DNA from: an uncultured Desulfosarcina sp.
Lineage (GTDB): Bacteria; Desulfobacterota; Desulfobacteria; Desulfobacterales; Desulfosarcinaceae
Reading direction: 5' to 3'
Assembly: GCF_963668215.1 (NCBI RefSeq)
Contig: NZ_OY764190.1
Coordinates: forward strand, 310,001-374,000
Length of the DNA stretch: 64,000 bases
Shown here: one piece after another, positions 7,989-17,219 of the stretch
How positions within the stretch are numbered: the first letter of the stretch is position 1
Layout of the letters: every line of letters begins with the position of its first letter
Notes under the pieces: generated by a model
The model's input: only the letters and a program-made list of their open reading frames with translations
The model's database searches: none
What the model was told of the DNA's origin: nothing
Program-made: the position numbers and the translations under genes

Positions 7989-9328
7989 GACGGGCTCTGC
8001 AACCGGTAGCGTTTGATTTTGCTGTACAGGGTGGATCGGTCGATTCCCAGAATCTTGGCGCAAATCGAGATATTCCAGTCGTTCTCTTTGAGCACCTGAT
8101 GGATATGGCTTTTTTCGATGGCCTTGAGGCTGTGGTCCGCAGGCTCGTCACTTTTCAGACCGCAGACGATGGGCAGATCCTCGGCCATCACCCGGGGCCC
8201 CTTGCCGACCACCACGGCCCTTTCGATGGCGTTTTCCAGTTCACGGATATTTCCGGGCCAGTCGTAAAGCATCATTTCATCCATGGCTTCACGGCTGACC
8301 TGCCGGATCGGCTTGTTGGTCTCCTGGGCAAAGCGCCGCAGAAAGTGGTCGCAGAGCAGCGGAATATCCTCCTTGCGGTGGCTTAAGGGCGGCATGGCAA
8401 AGGCGATGACGTTCAGGCGGTAGAAAAGATCCTCCCGAAAACTGCCTTCGGCGATGGCTTCCTTGAGGTCGCGGTTGGTGGCGGCGATGACCCGGAAATC
8501 CGCTTCCAGGGGTTGGGTCCCGCCCACCCGATAGAAAACGCGGTCCTCCAGCACCCGCAGCAGGTCGATTTGCATCCGCATGCTGATCTCACCGATCTCG
8601 TCGAGAAAAAGGGTTCCCCCGTTGGCCAGTTCCAGACGCCCCTTTTTGGTTTCGCGGGCATCGGTGAATGCGCCTTTCTGGTGGCCAAAGAGTTCGCTCT
8701 CCATGAGGTGTTCGGGAATGGCACCGCAATTGACGGCCACAAAGGGCCCCTGGCTGCGGCGGCTGCTGGTGTGGATCGCCTTGGCGGCCAACCCCTTGCC
8801 GGTTCCGGTTTCACCGGTAATCAGGATCGTGGAATCCGTCGGTGCGATGTCCCGGATCAGGTCGAATACCTGCTGCATGGCCGCGGACTGACCGATCATG
8901 CTTTCGAAGCGGGTGCGGGCCTTGACCTCCTCGCGCAGGTAGAGATTCTCCTTTTCCTGGGCCTGTTGGGAGATAATTTTTTCGATCAGGACGCCGATCT
9001 CTTCCGGGTCGAAGGGTTTGAGCAGGTACTCCACCGCCCCGCTTTTCATGGCATCGATGGCCGTGGAAATGGAGCCGTAGGCCGTGATCATCACCACGGC
9101 CGTATCCAGGCCCTGCTCGTTGATGACCCGGAGCAGGTCCAGCCCGCTCATGCCCTCCATCTTGATGTCCACCAGCATGATGTCGAACTGTTCGCTGGTG
9201 AGTTTCTTCAAGGCCGCTTCCCCGCTGTCGGCGGTTTCCACATGATGGCCGTCGCGCTCCAGCCACCCGGCCAGCGATTCACGAATGATCAACTCGTCAT
9301 CCACCACCATGATCCGGGTTTTGCTCAT
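7985..9328 (-). CDS. NtrC-family sigma-54-dependent response regulator
   Basis: 447 residues: receiver domain (1-120; phospho-acceptor Asp54 in MLVDIKMEG), AAA+ domain (about 145-380) with Walker A GETGTGKG, the sigma-54-contacting GAFTDA loop, GTLFLDEIGE, and a Fis-type helix-turn-helix (about 405-445). It is encoded after a kinase on the same strand (35-base gap) and before the archaemetzincin gene. The only sigma-54 promoter I recognise nearby is at 5391, so the GcvH-like operon is the natural target. Confidence 0.95.
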   Translation of the reverse strand: MSKTRIMVVDDELIIRESLAGWLERDGHHVETADSGEAALKKLTSEQFDIMLVDIKMEGMSGLDLLRVINEQGLDTAVVMITAYGSISTAIDAMKSGAVEYLLKPFDPEEIGVLIEKIISQQAQEKENLYLREEVKARTRFESMIGQSAAMQQVFDLIRDIAPTDSTILITGETGTGKGLAAKAIHTSSRRSQGPFVAVNCGAIPEHLMESELFGHQKGAFTDARETKKGRLELANGGTLFLDEIGEISMRMQIDLLRVLEDRVFYRVGGTQPLEADFRVIAATNRDLKEAIAEGSFREDLFYRLNVIAFAMPPLSHRKEDIPLLCDHFLRRFAQETNKPIRQVSREAMDEMMLYDWPGNIRELENAIERAVVVGKGPRVMAEDLPIVCGLKSDEPADHSLKAIEKSHIHQVLKENDWNISICAKILGIDRSTLYSKIKRYRLQSPS

Positions 9329-9363
9329 TGTTCCTCCGCATGCCCTCCTTGGATGTAAAAAGT

Positions 9364-10944
9364 CTAACTGACGCTCCAGCTGATCTCGGTTGCTTCGTCG
9401 CGTTTCGATTCCGGGGACAAGGGCAGTTGGATCGTAAACCTGGCGCCGTTGCCCGGTTCGGAATCAACCGTAACATTGCCGTTATGGGCCTTGATGATGC
9501 CGTAAACCACACTGAGCCCCAGCCCGACGCCCTTGCCTTTCTTTTTGGTCGTATAAAAGGGCTCGAAGAGCTTGTCCGAATGCTCCGGCGCGATGCCCAC
9601 CCCGGTATCGGCAAAGGCGACGTGAACCGAATCGCCGCCGCCAAACCAGGTCTTTACGGTCAATACGCCGCCCCCCTGGTTTTCCATGGCCTCGGCGGCA
9701 TTGGACACCATGTTCATGAACACCTGCTGCAACTGGTCTGCGGAACCGACCACCGGCGGCAGAGCGGGGTCCAGATCCGTTCTCACCTGGACATGGTGGA
9801 TTTTCAGCAGGTTTTCGTTGATCGTCAGGGTTTTTTCGATCAGGCCGTTGATGTCCAGCACGCCCGCTTCCATTTTGGACTGCCGGGAAAAGGTCAGCAG
9901 GTTGGCAACGATGCGGCTGATCCGGCGAGTTTCGGCTTCCATCAGGGTCAGATAACGGTCGAAGGATTCCTGCCCCCGCCCGCCGCTGTCGCCCGATTCC
10001 TCGCTTAAAATCCGCTTCATGAGCAGGATGAGGTTTAAAATGCCGGCGATGGGATTGTTGATCTCGTGGACCACCGAAGTGGATAGCTTGCCCAAAGAGG
10101 CCATTTTGTCCTTATGGAGAAGCTTGGCGTGGGTTTCCTGCAATTCCCGGGTGCGCTCGTCGACCATCTGTTCGAGCCGCCGCCGGTTTTCTTCCTCCTG
10201 CAGCTTGCGCTCGGTAAAATCGTGGCTGATTTCCAGAAACCGGGAAATCTTTCCGCTCTTTTCCCAGAGCGGGTGGATGCTGACCTCCATATAATGGGTC
10301 TTTCCATCAGGACCGGTGCGGGTACGAACCGTCTGGGCCGCCTTGCGATTGCGAATCACCGTGTTCAGCGGACATCCGCTCTGGGCGCCGTAGCAGGACT
10401 GGTTGGTCTGGTGGTACACTTCGAAGCATTTTTTGCCCACCACTTCGTTTTTTTCGTAGCCCATCTGCCGCAAAAAGGCCTCATTGGCATCCACGATCTC
10501 CTGATCCGGCGTGATGACCAGAATCAGGTCCTGGATGCCGTTAAGAATGGTTTTAATCTCCCTGGTCCGCTGCTGGAGCAGCCGTTCCCTGGATTTAAAC
10601 GCCTTCCAGAACAGTTCGAAGGGCTGGTGCGCAAGAACCCGCAGATGCTCGGGCTTGGTATCCAGGATCTGACGCAGCAGGTCCGGATCGGGGTTGAGCA
10701 GAATGAACAGGTGCACCTGATAGTCCGGTCGGTATAATTCCCGGTAGTCCGCAACGGTACTCAGCCCCCTGCGTCCGGCCAGCACCATTCCCGGAGCCTT
10801 GCCGTCCGGATCGGCCACGGCAACGATTCGCGAATGGACCTGGTCCTGAAGAAAACTCACCGTAGTCATCTCCAGAACCTCTTTGCAGTATAGGCCACCG
10901 CCAATCAGGGCGATGTTGACGGGCGACAGATGGTCCTGGGCCAT
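9364..10944 (-). CDS. sensor histidine kinase with N-terminal Rossmann-like domain
   Basis: 526 residues. ATG 10944 is chosen because AGGAGG stands 8-9 bases before it. The first ~110 residues resemble a dinucleotide-binding Rossmann fold (VNIALIGGGLYCKEVLEM, then RIVAVADPDG and VADYRELY), not a transmembrane sensor. A coiled coil, one PAS domain (about 175-285, with CYGAQSGC cysteines), HisKA with VVHEINNPIAG, and a HATPase with DTGVGIAP and GKGVGLGLS follow. It is cytoplasmic and probably phosphorylates the NtrC-type regulator just downstream. That the N-terminal domain reads NAD(H), CoA or a similar nucleotide is inference. Confidence 0.88.
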   Translation of the reverse strand: MAQDHLSPVNIALIGGGLYCKEVLEMTTVSFLQDQVHSRIVAVADPDGKAPGMVLAGRRGLSTVADYRELYRPDYQVHLFILLNPDPDLLRQILDTKPEHLRVLAHQPFELFWKAFKSRERLLQQRTREIKTILNGIQDLILVITPDQEIVDANEAFLRQMGYEKNEVVGKKCFEVYHQTNQSCYGAQSGCPLNTVIRNRKAAQTVRTRTGPDGKTHYMEVSIHPLWEKSGKISRFLEISHDFTERKLQEEENRRRLEQMVDERTRELQETHAKLLHKDKMASLGKLSTSVVHEINNPIAGILNLILLMKRILSEESGDSGGRGQESFDRYLTLMEAETRRISRIVANLLTFSRQSKMEAGVLDINGLIEKTLTINENLLKIHHVQVRTDLDPALPPVVGSADQLQQVFMNMVSNAAEAMENQGGGVLTVKTWFGGGDSVHVAFADTGVGIAPEHSDKLFEPFYTTKKKGKGVGLGLSVVYGIIKAHNGNVTVDSEPGNGARFTIQLPLSPESKRDEATEISWSVS

Positions 10945-11372
10945 GGGGCGCCTCCTGGCCTTGGCGTGGACGAAAGACAACGACGATTTACGAGACCATC
11001 AAACGTTGAAATGATTACGAAATTTAGCATGGTCGCCAAAGATGAATCAAGGTGAATTTCCCTCCTTGCGATAAAGCACCGTTCCGGTTCGCAATCGGCT
11101 ATGGATTGACGGAAATCCGGGCCGGCAGAGCCTTTCCGACCGGCCGATAGAAAAAAATTGTTTTTCCCTTGATTCCCGACAATATTTTAAGCATATTCGC
11201 ATAACCGGATTGAAACGCAGGCGAAAACGGCTGTGAATTCTATTGACAAGGCAGGTTTGGACATATAGGTAAGTTTGTATCCCAACATCCCTAACCTCTT
11301 ATTATTACTTAAATCGTACGAAGCACGGTGATTCACCACCATGGGTTTTACGAGCGATCAGGAGAAGGAATT
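10945..11372 (+). promoter_or_regulatory. hdrA upstream region with candidate sigma-70 promoter
   Basis: This 428-base gap separates divergent genes. TTGACA at 11243-11248 is a perfect -35 box; the -10 candidate TATAGG (11264-11269) has a short 15-base spacer. A leader of about 100 bases would follow, ending in GGAGAAGGAA just before the hdrA ATG. I see no other clear structure or reading frame here. Confidence 0.5.
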
Positions 11373-14300
11373 ATGACAAAGAACACAATTGGTTCGGTTC
11401 TGGTTGTCGGCGGTGGCATATCCGGAATGCAGGCTGCGTTGGATTTGGCCGATTCCGGATACCTGGTTCATGTAGTCGAAAAATCCCCGGCGATCGGCGG
11501 GGTGATGAGCGAGTTGGACAAGACGTTTCCCACCAACGACTGTGCCATGTGAATTATCTCTCCGAAACTGGTCGAGTTCGGCCGGCACCTGAACATCAAC
11601 TTGATCACCTGCGCACAAGTCAAAGAGATCAAGGGAACCGAAGGAAACTTCAGCGTCACCGTCGATAAAGGCCCCCGTTATATCGATTCTGCCAAATGCA
11701 CCTCCTGCGGCGATTGCGCCGCAGCCTGCCCCGTCACTCTCCCCGACGAATACAACCAGGGCATGAACCTGCGCAAAGCCACTTACAAACGTTACGCTCA
11801 GGCCATTCCCGGAGCCTTCGCCATCCAGAAGGCCGACAAGGCGCCCTGCCGCCTGGCCTGTCCGGCGGGGATCAACGTCCAGGGCTACGTGCAGATGGTG
11901 GGTCAGGGCAAATACAAAGAGGCCCTTTCCATCATCATGGAAGACCTGCCGCTGCCCGGCGTGCTGGGCCGCATCTGTCCCCACGGCTGCGAAGACGCCT
12001 GCCGCCGCTGCGAGGTGGACCAGCCCGTGGCCATCCGCGACCTGAAGCGCCTGGCCGCCGACCAGTTCGATGCCCGCAATATCGAGATCCCCATGGCGGA
12101 AAAGCGCGATGAGCGCGTGGCCATTATCGGCAGCGGCCCGGCCGGGCTTTCCGCGGCCTACCAGTTGGCCCGCCGGGGCATTATGAGCACCATCTACGAA
12201 GCCCTGCCCAAGGCCGGCGGCATGCTGCGGGTGGGCATCCCGGATCACCGCCTGCCGCCCGAGGTGCTGGACCAGGATATCGAAATCATCACCAACCTGG
12301 GCGTCGAGATCAAAACCGATACCCCGCTGGGCGGGGACCTGACCGTGGACAGCCTGTTCGACCAGGGCTTCAAGGCGGTCTACCTGGCCCTGGGCGCCCA
12401 CAAGGGCATTACCCTGGGCGTGCCCGGCGAACAGGCCGATGGCGTGCGCCAGGGCGTGGACTTTTTGCGCGAGGTCAACCTCACCGGCAAAGCCCCGGTG
12501 GGCAAGCACGTGGCCATCGTGGGCGGCGGCAACGTGGCCATCGACGTGGCCCGCTCGGCGGTGCGCCTGGGCGCGGAGACGGTCCAGATCGTCTACCGCC
12601 GGACCCGTGCCGAAATGCCGGCCTGGGAAGAGGAGATCCAGGCCGCCGAAACCGAAGGCGTCTCGTTGACCTACCTGGCCGCACCCCAGGAGATCCTGGT
12701 GACGGACGGCAAGGTATCCGGCATGCGCTGCATCCGCATGGAACTGGGCGAACCGGATTCATCCGGCCGCCGTCGTCCCGTGCCGGTGCCGGGCAGCGAA
12801 TACGACCTTGAGATCGACCAGCTGATTCCGGCCATCGGTCAGCGCCCGGACCTGTCCTCCATCGACGAGGTCGAGGGGCTGGAGTTCACCCGCTGGAGCA
12901 CCACCGAAGTGGATCCCATCACTTACGCCACCGGCCGGGAAGGCGTGTTTGCCGGCGGCGATCTGCAGACCGGTCCCTGGGTGGCCATCGGTGCCATCGC
13001 CGCGGGCAAGGAAGCGGCCGAATCCATCGCGCGCTACCTGGACGGAGCCGATATGGCCGCGGGCCGGGAGCCCATCGAGCGGGAAGATCCGGTCTACCGT
13101 CCGGTGCCCGAGGGCGAACCGGCCAAGGCCCGCGCCAAGGTCCGGGAGCTTGAACCCGAAGCCCGCAAAGGCAACTTCAACGAAGTGGAGCTGGGCCTGG
13201 ACGAGGAGGCCGGCAAGGCCGAAGCCCAGCGCTGCCTGAACTGCGGCTACTGCTGCGAATGCTACCAGTGCGTGGAGGCCTGTGGCGCCGGGGCCGTCAC
13301 CCTGGAAACCCACCGGGAGCAGCGCGAACTGCTGGAACTCAACGTGGGTTCGGTCATTCTGGCGCCCGGTTTTACCCCCTACGATCCATCCAAACTGGAC
13401 TTTTACGGCTACGGCCATCATCCCAACGTAATTACTTCCATGCAGTTCGAGCGCCTGCTGTCCGCCTCCGGCCCCACCGAAGGCCATGTGGCCCGGCCTT
13501 CGGACCACAAAGATCCCAAGAAAATCGCCTGGTTCCAATGCGTGGGATCGCGGGATCAGAACCGCTGCGACAATGCCTACTGTTCATCGGTATGCTGCAT
13601 GTACGCCATCAAGGAGGCCGTCATCGCCAAGGAGCACGCCGGTGACGATCTGGATTGCGCGGTCTTTTTCATGGACATGCGTACCTACGGCAAGGACTTC
13701 GAACGCTACTACGAAGGCGCCAAGGCCCAGGGCATTCGCTTCTTGCGGTCCAAGGTCCACACCGTCGCCCCTATCCCGGACAGCGACGACCTGTCCATCC
13801 GCTATGTAACCGAAAGCGGCGAAATGGAGACGGAAGTGTTCGACATGATCGTCCTTTCGGTGGGACTGGAAACCTCCCCCGAAGTGGTTTCCATGGCGCA
13901 GTCGTTGGGCGTGGGCCTGACAGACAGCAACTTCTGCGAGACCACCACCTTCGCCCCCGTCACCACCAGCCGTCCCGGTGTTTATGTGTGCGGCGCCTTC
14001 CAGGGTCCCAAGGACATCCCCCAGGCGGTGGTCGACGCCAGCGCCTCGGCAGCCGCCGCCGGCGAACTGCTCTGTTCGGCAAGGAACACGCAGACCCGCA
14101 CCGCCGAGGTGGTGCCCGAGATCAACGTGCGCGGCGACCGTCCCCGGGTGGGCGTCTTCGTGTGCAACTGCGGCATCAACATTGCCGGGGTGGTGGACGT
14201 CCCGGCCGTGCGCGATTATGCGGCCACCCTGCCCTACGTGGAGTACGTGACCGACAACATGTACACCTGCTCCCAGGACACCCAGGACATCATGACCCAG

Positions 14301-15812
14301 ATCATTCGCGAAAAGCAGCTCAACCGGGTCGTGGTGGCCGCATGCACCCCCAAGACCCACGAGCCGCTGTTCCAGGAGACCCTGATCAACGCGGGTCTCA
14401 ACAAGTACCTGTTCGAGATGGTCAACATCCGCAACCAGGACTCCTGGGTCCATAAGAACAATCCCGACATCGCCACCCGGAAAGCCAAGGATCTGGTGCG
14501 CATGTCCGTAAACAAGGTGGTGCTCAAGCAGCCTCTGGTCGAGAACGAACTCACCGTCGGTCAGGCCACGCTGGTCATCGGCGGCGGCATCGCCGGCATG
14601 ACGGCCGCCTTGAGCCTGGCCCGCCAGGGGTACGAAACCCATCTGGTGGAACGCAGCGATCGGCTGGGCGGCCAGGCCAACAACCTCTACCGCACCTGGA
14701 AGGGGGAAGATATTCAGAAGCATCTGGCCGAGCTGGTGGGCCAGGTGAACGCCGAAAAGAGCCTTACCGTGCACCTGAATACCGAGTTGGCCACCGTGGA
14801 TGGCTTCGTGGGCAATTTCAAGACCGTACTGAAAACCGACGGCACCGAAACCCCCATCGAGCACGGCGTGGCCGTGGTGGCTACCGGCGCCGGCGAGCTT
14901 ACCCCCAGCGAATACCAATACGGGAAAGACCCGCGGGTGGTGACCAGCCTGGAACTGGACCGTAAAATGCTGGCCGGAGATCCCATGCTGGACAGCGTGA
15001 ACACGGCCGTGTTCATCCAGTGCGTGGGGTCCCGCGAACCGGACCGCCCCTACTGCAGCCGGGTCTGCTGTACCCATTCCATCGAAAGCGCCCTGGCTAT
15101 CAAGGAACGCAACCCGGAGAGCAGCGTCTATATTCTCTACCGGGATATCCGCACCTACGGCGAGCGGGAAATTCTATATAAAAAGGCCCGCGAAGCCGGG
15201 ATCATCTTTATTCGCTACGATCTGGAAAACAAACCCCAGGTGGTGCAGGACAAAGAGCGGCTGGCGGTGCGCGTCACCGACCACGTTCTGGGCCTGCCCA
15301 TGGAAATCACCACGGATCTGTTGACCCTGGCGTCGGCCATCGTGCCCTACGCCGACGAGCAGCTGTCCCAGTTTTTCAAGATTCCGCTGAACGACGACGG
15401 CTTTTTCGTGGAGAAGCACGCCAAACTGGGGCCCTCGGAATTCGCCACCGACGGCGTGTTCCTCTGCGGGCTGGCCCACTATCCCAAATCTATTGACGAG
15501 GCCATTTCCCAAGGCAAGGCCGCGGCCGCCAGGGCCGTTACCCTTCTGGCCCGGGAAACCATTTTTACCAGCGGCGAAGTCGCCTCGGTGGATCCCCAGA
15601 TGTGCTCCAGCTGCGGGGTGTGCGTGTCCATCTGCCCGTATTCGGCACCCAGCTTCATCCCGGCGGACGCGCGCATGTTCGCCGGCCGGGCGACGATCAA
15701 CGCGGCCCTGTGCAAAGGCTGCGGCCTTTGCGTGGCTTCGTGCCGATCCGGCGCCATTCATCTGAACGGATTCGACAACAACCAGATCTTTGCCATGCTT
15801 GACGCCATTTAA
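11373..15812 (+). CDS. hdrA: selenocysteine-containing HdrA-GltD-HdrA fusion flavoprotein
   Basis: 1479 residues if TGA 11550-11552 is read as Sec60. Both halves are in the same frame, and the stop replaces the Cys of the HdrA motif NDCAMC followed by [10 protein letters not shown]. Layout: FAD-binding HdrA N-terminus ([14 protein letters not shown]); [4Fe-4S] motif [11 protein letters not shown] (109-119); an inserted GltD/NfnB-like module (about 155-590) with its own FAD site ([12 protein letters not shown], ~253) and NAD(P)H site ([12 protein letters not shown], ~384); the rest of HdrA unit 1 with cysteines near 621-637; a second HdrA unit from ~925 ([12 protein letters not shown] ~1070); and two C-terminal ferredoxin motifs (1411 and 1447). 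This allows several flavins and clusters for electron bifurcation. RBS GGAGAAGGAA. First gene of the flx-dsrC locus. Confidence 0.92.
11550..11585 (+). other. in-frame UGA (Sec60) with candidate bacterial SECIS hairpin
   Basis: TGA at 11550-11552 sits where HdrA has a conserved cysteine. CTGGTC (11568-11573) pairs with GGCCGG (11580-11585) through 6 pairs including G-U, presenting the loop GAGTTC 22-27 bases after the codon, the distance bacterial SelB-dependent SECIS elements use. Confidence 0.78.
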
Positions 15813-15827
15813 GAAAAGGAGAAGAAC

Positions 15828-16259
15828 ATGTCTGAGTGGGAACCGAAAATTGTAGCCTTTCTGTGCAACTGGTGCAGTTACGGCGCAGCGGATCTGGCCG
15901 GCGTCAGCCGGATGCAGTATCCGCCCAATATCCGGGTGATCCGCATCCCCTGCACCGGCCGTATGAGCCCCAAGTTCGCCCTGGCCGCCCTTAGAAACGG
16001 CGCCGACGGGGTGTGGGTGTCCGGGTGACATCCGGGCGACTGCCATTACCTGGAAGGTAATTACTACGCTCGGAGAAAATTTGCACTGTTCACCAACCTT
16101 ATGGAACTGATGGGAATCGAACGCGACCGCGTGCACATGTCATGGGTGTCTTCGGCCGAAGCCACCAAATTCATCGACGTCGTCAAGCAGGTGACGGAAG
16201 CGGTCAAGGCCCTGGGCCCGAACACCCGATTTATCAAACCACAGGCGAAGGTAGCGTAA
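15828..16259 (+). CDS. flxD: selenocysteine-containing MvhD/FlxD-like [2Fe-2S] electron-transfer subunit
   Basis: 143 residues if TGA 16026-16028 is read as Sec67. Upstream of it: [27 protein letters not shown] and GADGVWVSG, diagnostic of MvhD/FlxD. Downstream, in frame: [19 protein letters not shown] and a helical C-terminus. In relatives the motif is GCHxGDCHY, so the stop stands at the conserved cluster-ligand Cys; Sec at this site is known from methanogen VhuD. The protein passes electrons between HdrA and an oxidoreductase partner, here the FlxABC-like subunits. ATG 15828 is preceded by AAAAGGAGAAG. One base separates its stop from the next start. Confidence 0.91.
16026..16061 (+). other. 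in-frame UGA (Sec67) with candidate bacterial SECIS hairpin
   Basis: TGA at 16026-16028 is followed by ATTACC (16045-16050), loop TGGAA, and GGTAAT (16056-16061): a perfect 6-bp stem whose loop lies 23-27 bases after the codon, nearly the same geometry as in hdrA. Confidence 0.78.
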
Positions 16260-16260
16260 C

Positions 16261-17208
16261 ATGTTAGGATACACTGAAAAGATGAGGGAGATTGCCGGCC
16301 GCCTTCTCAGCGAGTGCAGTGTGGAGATGGTCATCGGTTTTCGCAAAGGGACGATGCCGATGATGAACGAGCCGTGCTTCGTGACCCGGACGGAGGACGT
16401 TTCCTGCCTGGTCTGGGACAGCAACTGCGGCATCAACCTGGCGAACTACCTGACCAACCGCAAGGAGAAGATCGCGGTCTTCGCCAAGGGCTGCGATTCG
16501 CGCAACATCGTCAACCACATCGTCGAGAACAAGATCGGGCGCGATCAGCTGCACATTATCGGCGTGCCCTGCACGGGCATGATCGACAGGCGCAGGATCG
16601 CTTCCCTGGTGGAGGGCGAGATCCTGGAGGTCTTAGAGACCGACACCACGGTCAAGGTCAAAACCGCGGCCGCCGAGAGCCTGTTCGACAAGGCCGAGGT
16701 GCTGCAGAACAACTGCGCATTGTGCATCCACCGCAACCCGGTGATCTTCGATGAAATGGTGGCCGATCCGGTCGAAGAGCAAAAGGATATCGACCGCTAC
16801 GCGGACATCCGCAAGATCGAGGAGATGGACGCCGCGGACAAGTGGCAGTTCTTCGAGGACCTGTTGTCCCCGTGCATTCGCTGCTACGCCTGCCGCAATG
16901 CCTGTCCGTTGTGCTACTGTCCCACCTGTTTCGTGGACGAGTCCAAACCCCAGTGGGTGGGCAAGGGCCAGGATCCCATCGACGTGCGCACCTTCCATTT
17001 CCTGCGGGCCTATCACTGCGCCGGCCGCTGCACCGACTGCGGGGCCTGCCAGCGGGCCTGCCCGGTGGGCATCGACATGCGGCTGTTGACCCGCAAACTG
17101 GAAAAAGACTGCCAGGAGCAGTTCGGCTGGGAAGCCGGGCTCTCCCTGGAAAGCCGCCCGGCCCTGGATGTTTACCAGACCAATGATCCGCAAGCCTTTA
17201 TCAAATAA
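16261..17208 (+). CDS. FlxC-like iron-sulfur protein (F420-dehydrogenase beta/4Fe-4S family)
   Basis: 315 residues, soluble. A middle NCALCIHRNPVIFDE motif is followed by two C-terminal [4Fe-4S] motifs: CIRCYACRNACPLCYCPTC and CTDCGACQRACPVGIDM. The N-terminal region resembles the CoF420-hydrogenase/dehydrogenase beta-type fold (CDSRNIVNHIVEN, IGVPCTGMIDR). In FlxABCD-HdrABC complexes two Fe-S subunits bridge the NAD(P)H-oxidising FlxA and the MvhD-like FlxD, and this gene has the matching place in the operon. The start follows flxD by one base, so translation is coupled. Calling it FlxC rather than another family member is inference from context. Confidence 0.82.
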   Translation: MLGYTEKMREIAGRLLSECSVEMVIGFRKGTMPMMNEPCFVTRTEDVSCLVWDSNCGINLANYLTNRKEKIAVFAKGCDSRNIVNHIVENKIGRDQLHIIGVPCTGMIDRRRIASLVEGEILEVLETDTTVKVKTAAAESLFDKAEVLQNNCALCIHRNPVIFDEMVADPVEEQKDIDRYADIRKIEEMDAADKWQFFEDLLSPCIRCYACRNACPLCYCPTCFVDESKPQWVGKGQDPIDVRTFHFLRAYHCAGRCTDCGACQRACPVGIDMRLLTRKLEKDCQEQFGWEAGLSLESRPALDVYQTNDPQAFIK

Positions 17209-17219
17209 GGGGTACCGTT

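Noticed and set aside
11373..11552. Reading hdrA as a pseudogene or two separate genes
   Set aside because: The frame is continuous across the TGA, the missing residue is a conserved Cys, and a second gene in the same operon shows the same pattern. A frameshift or decay does not explain both.
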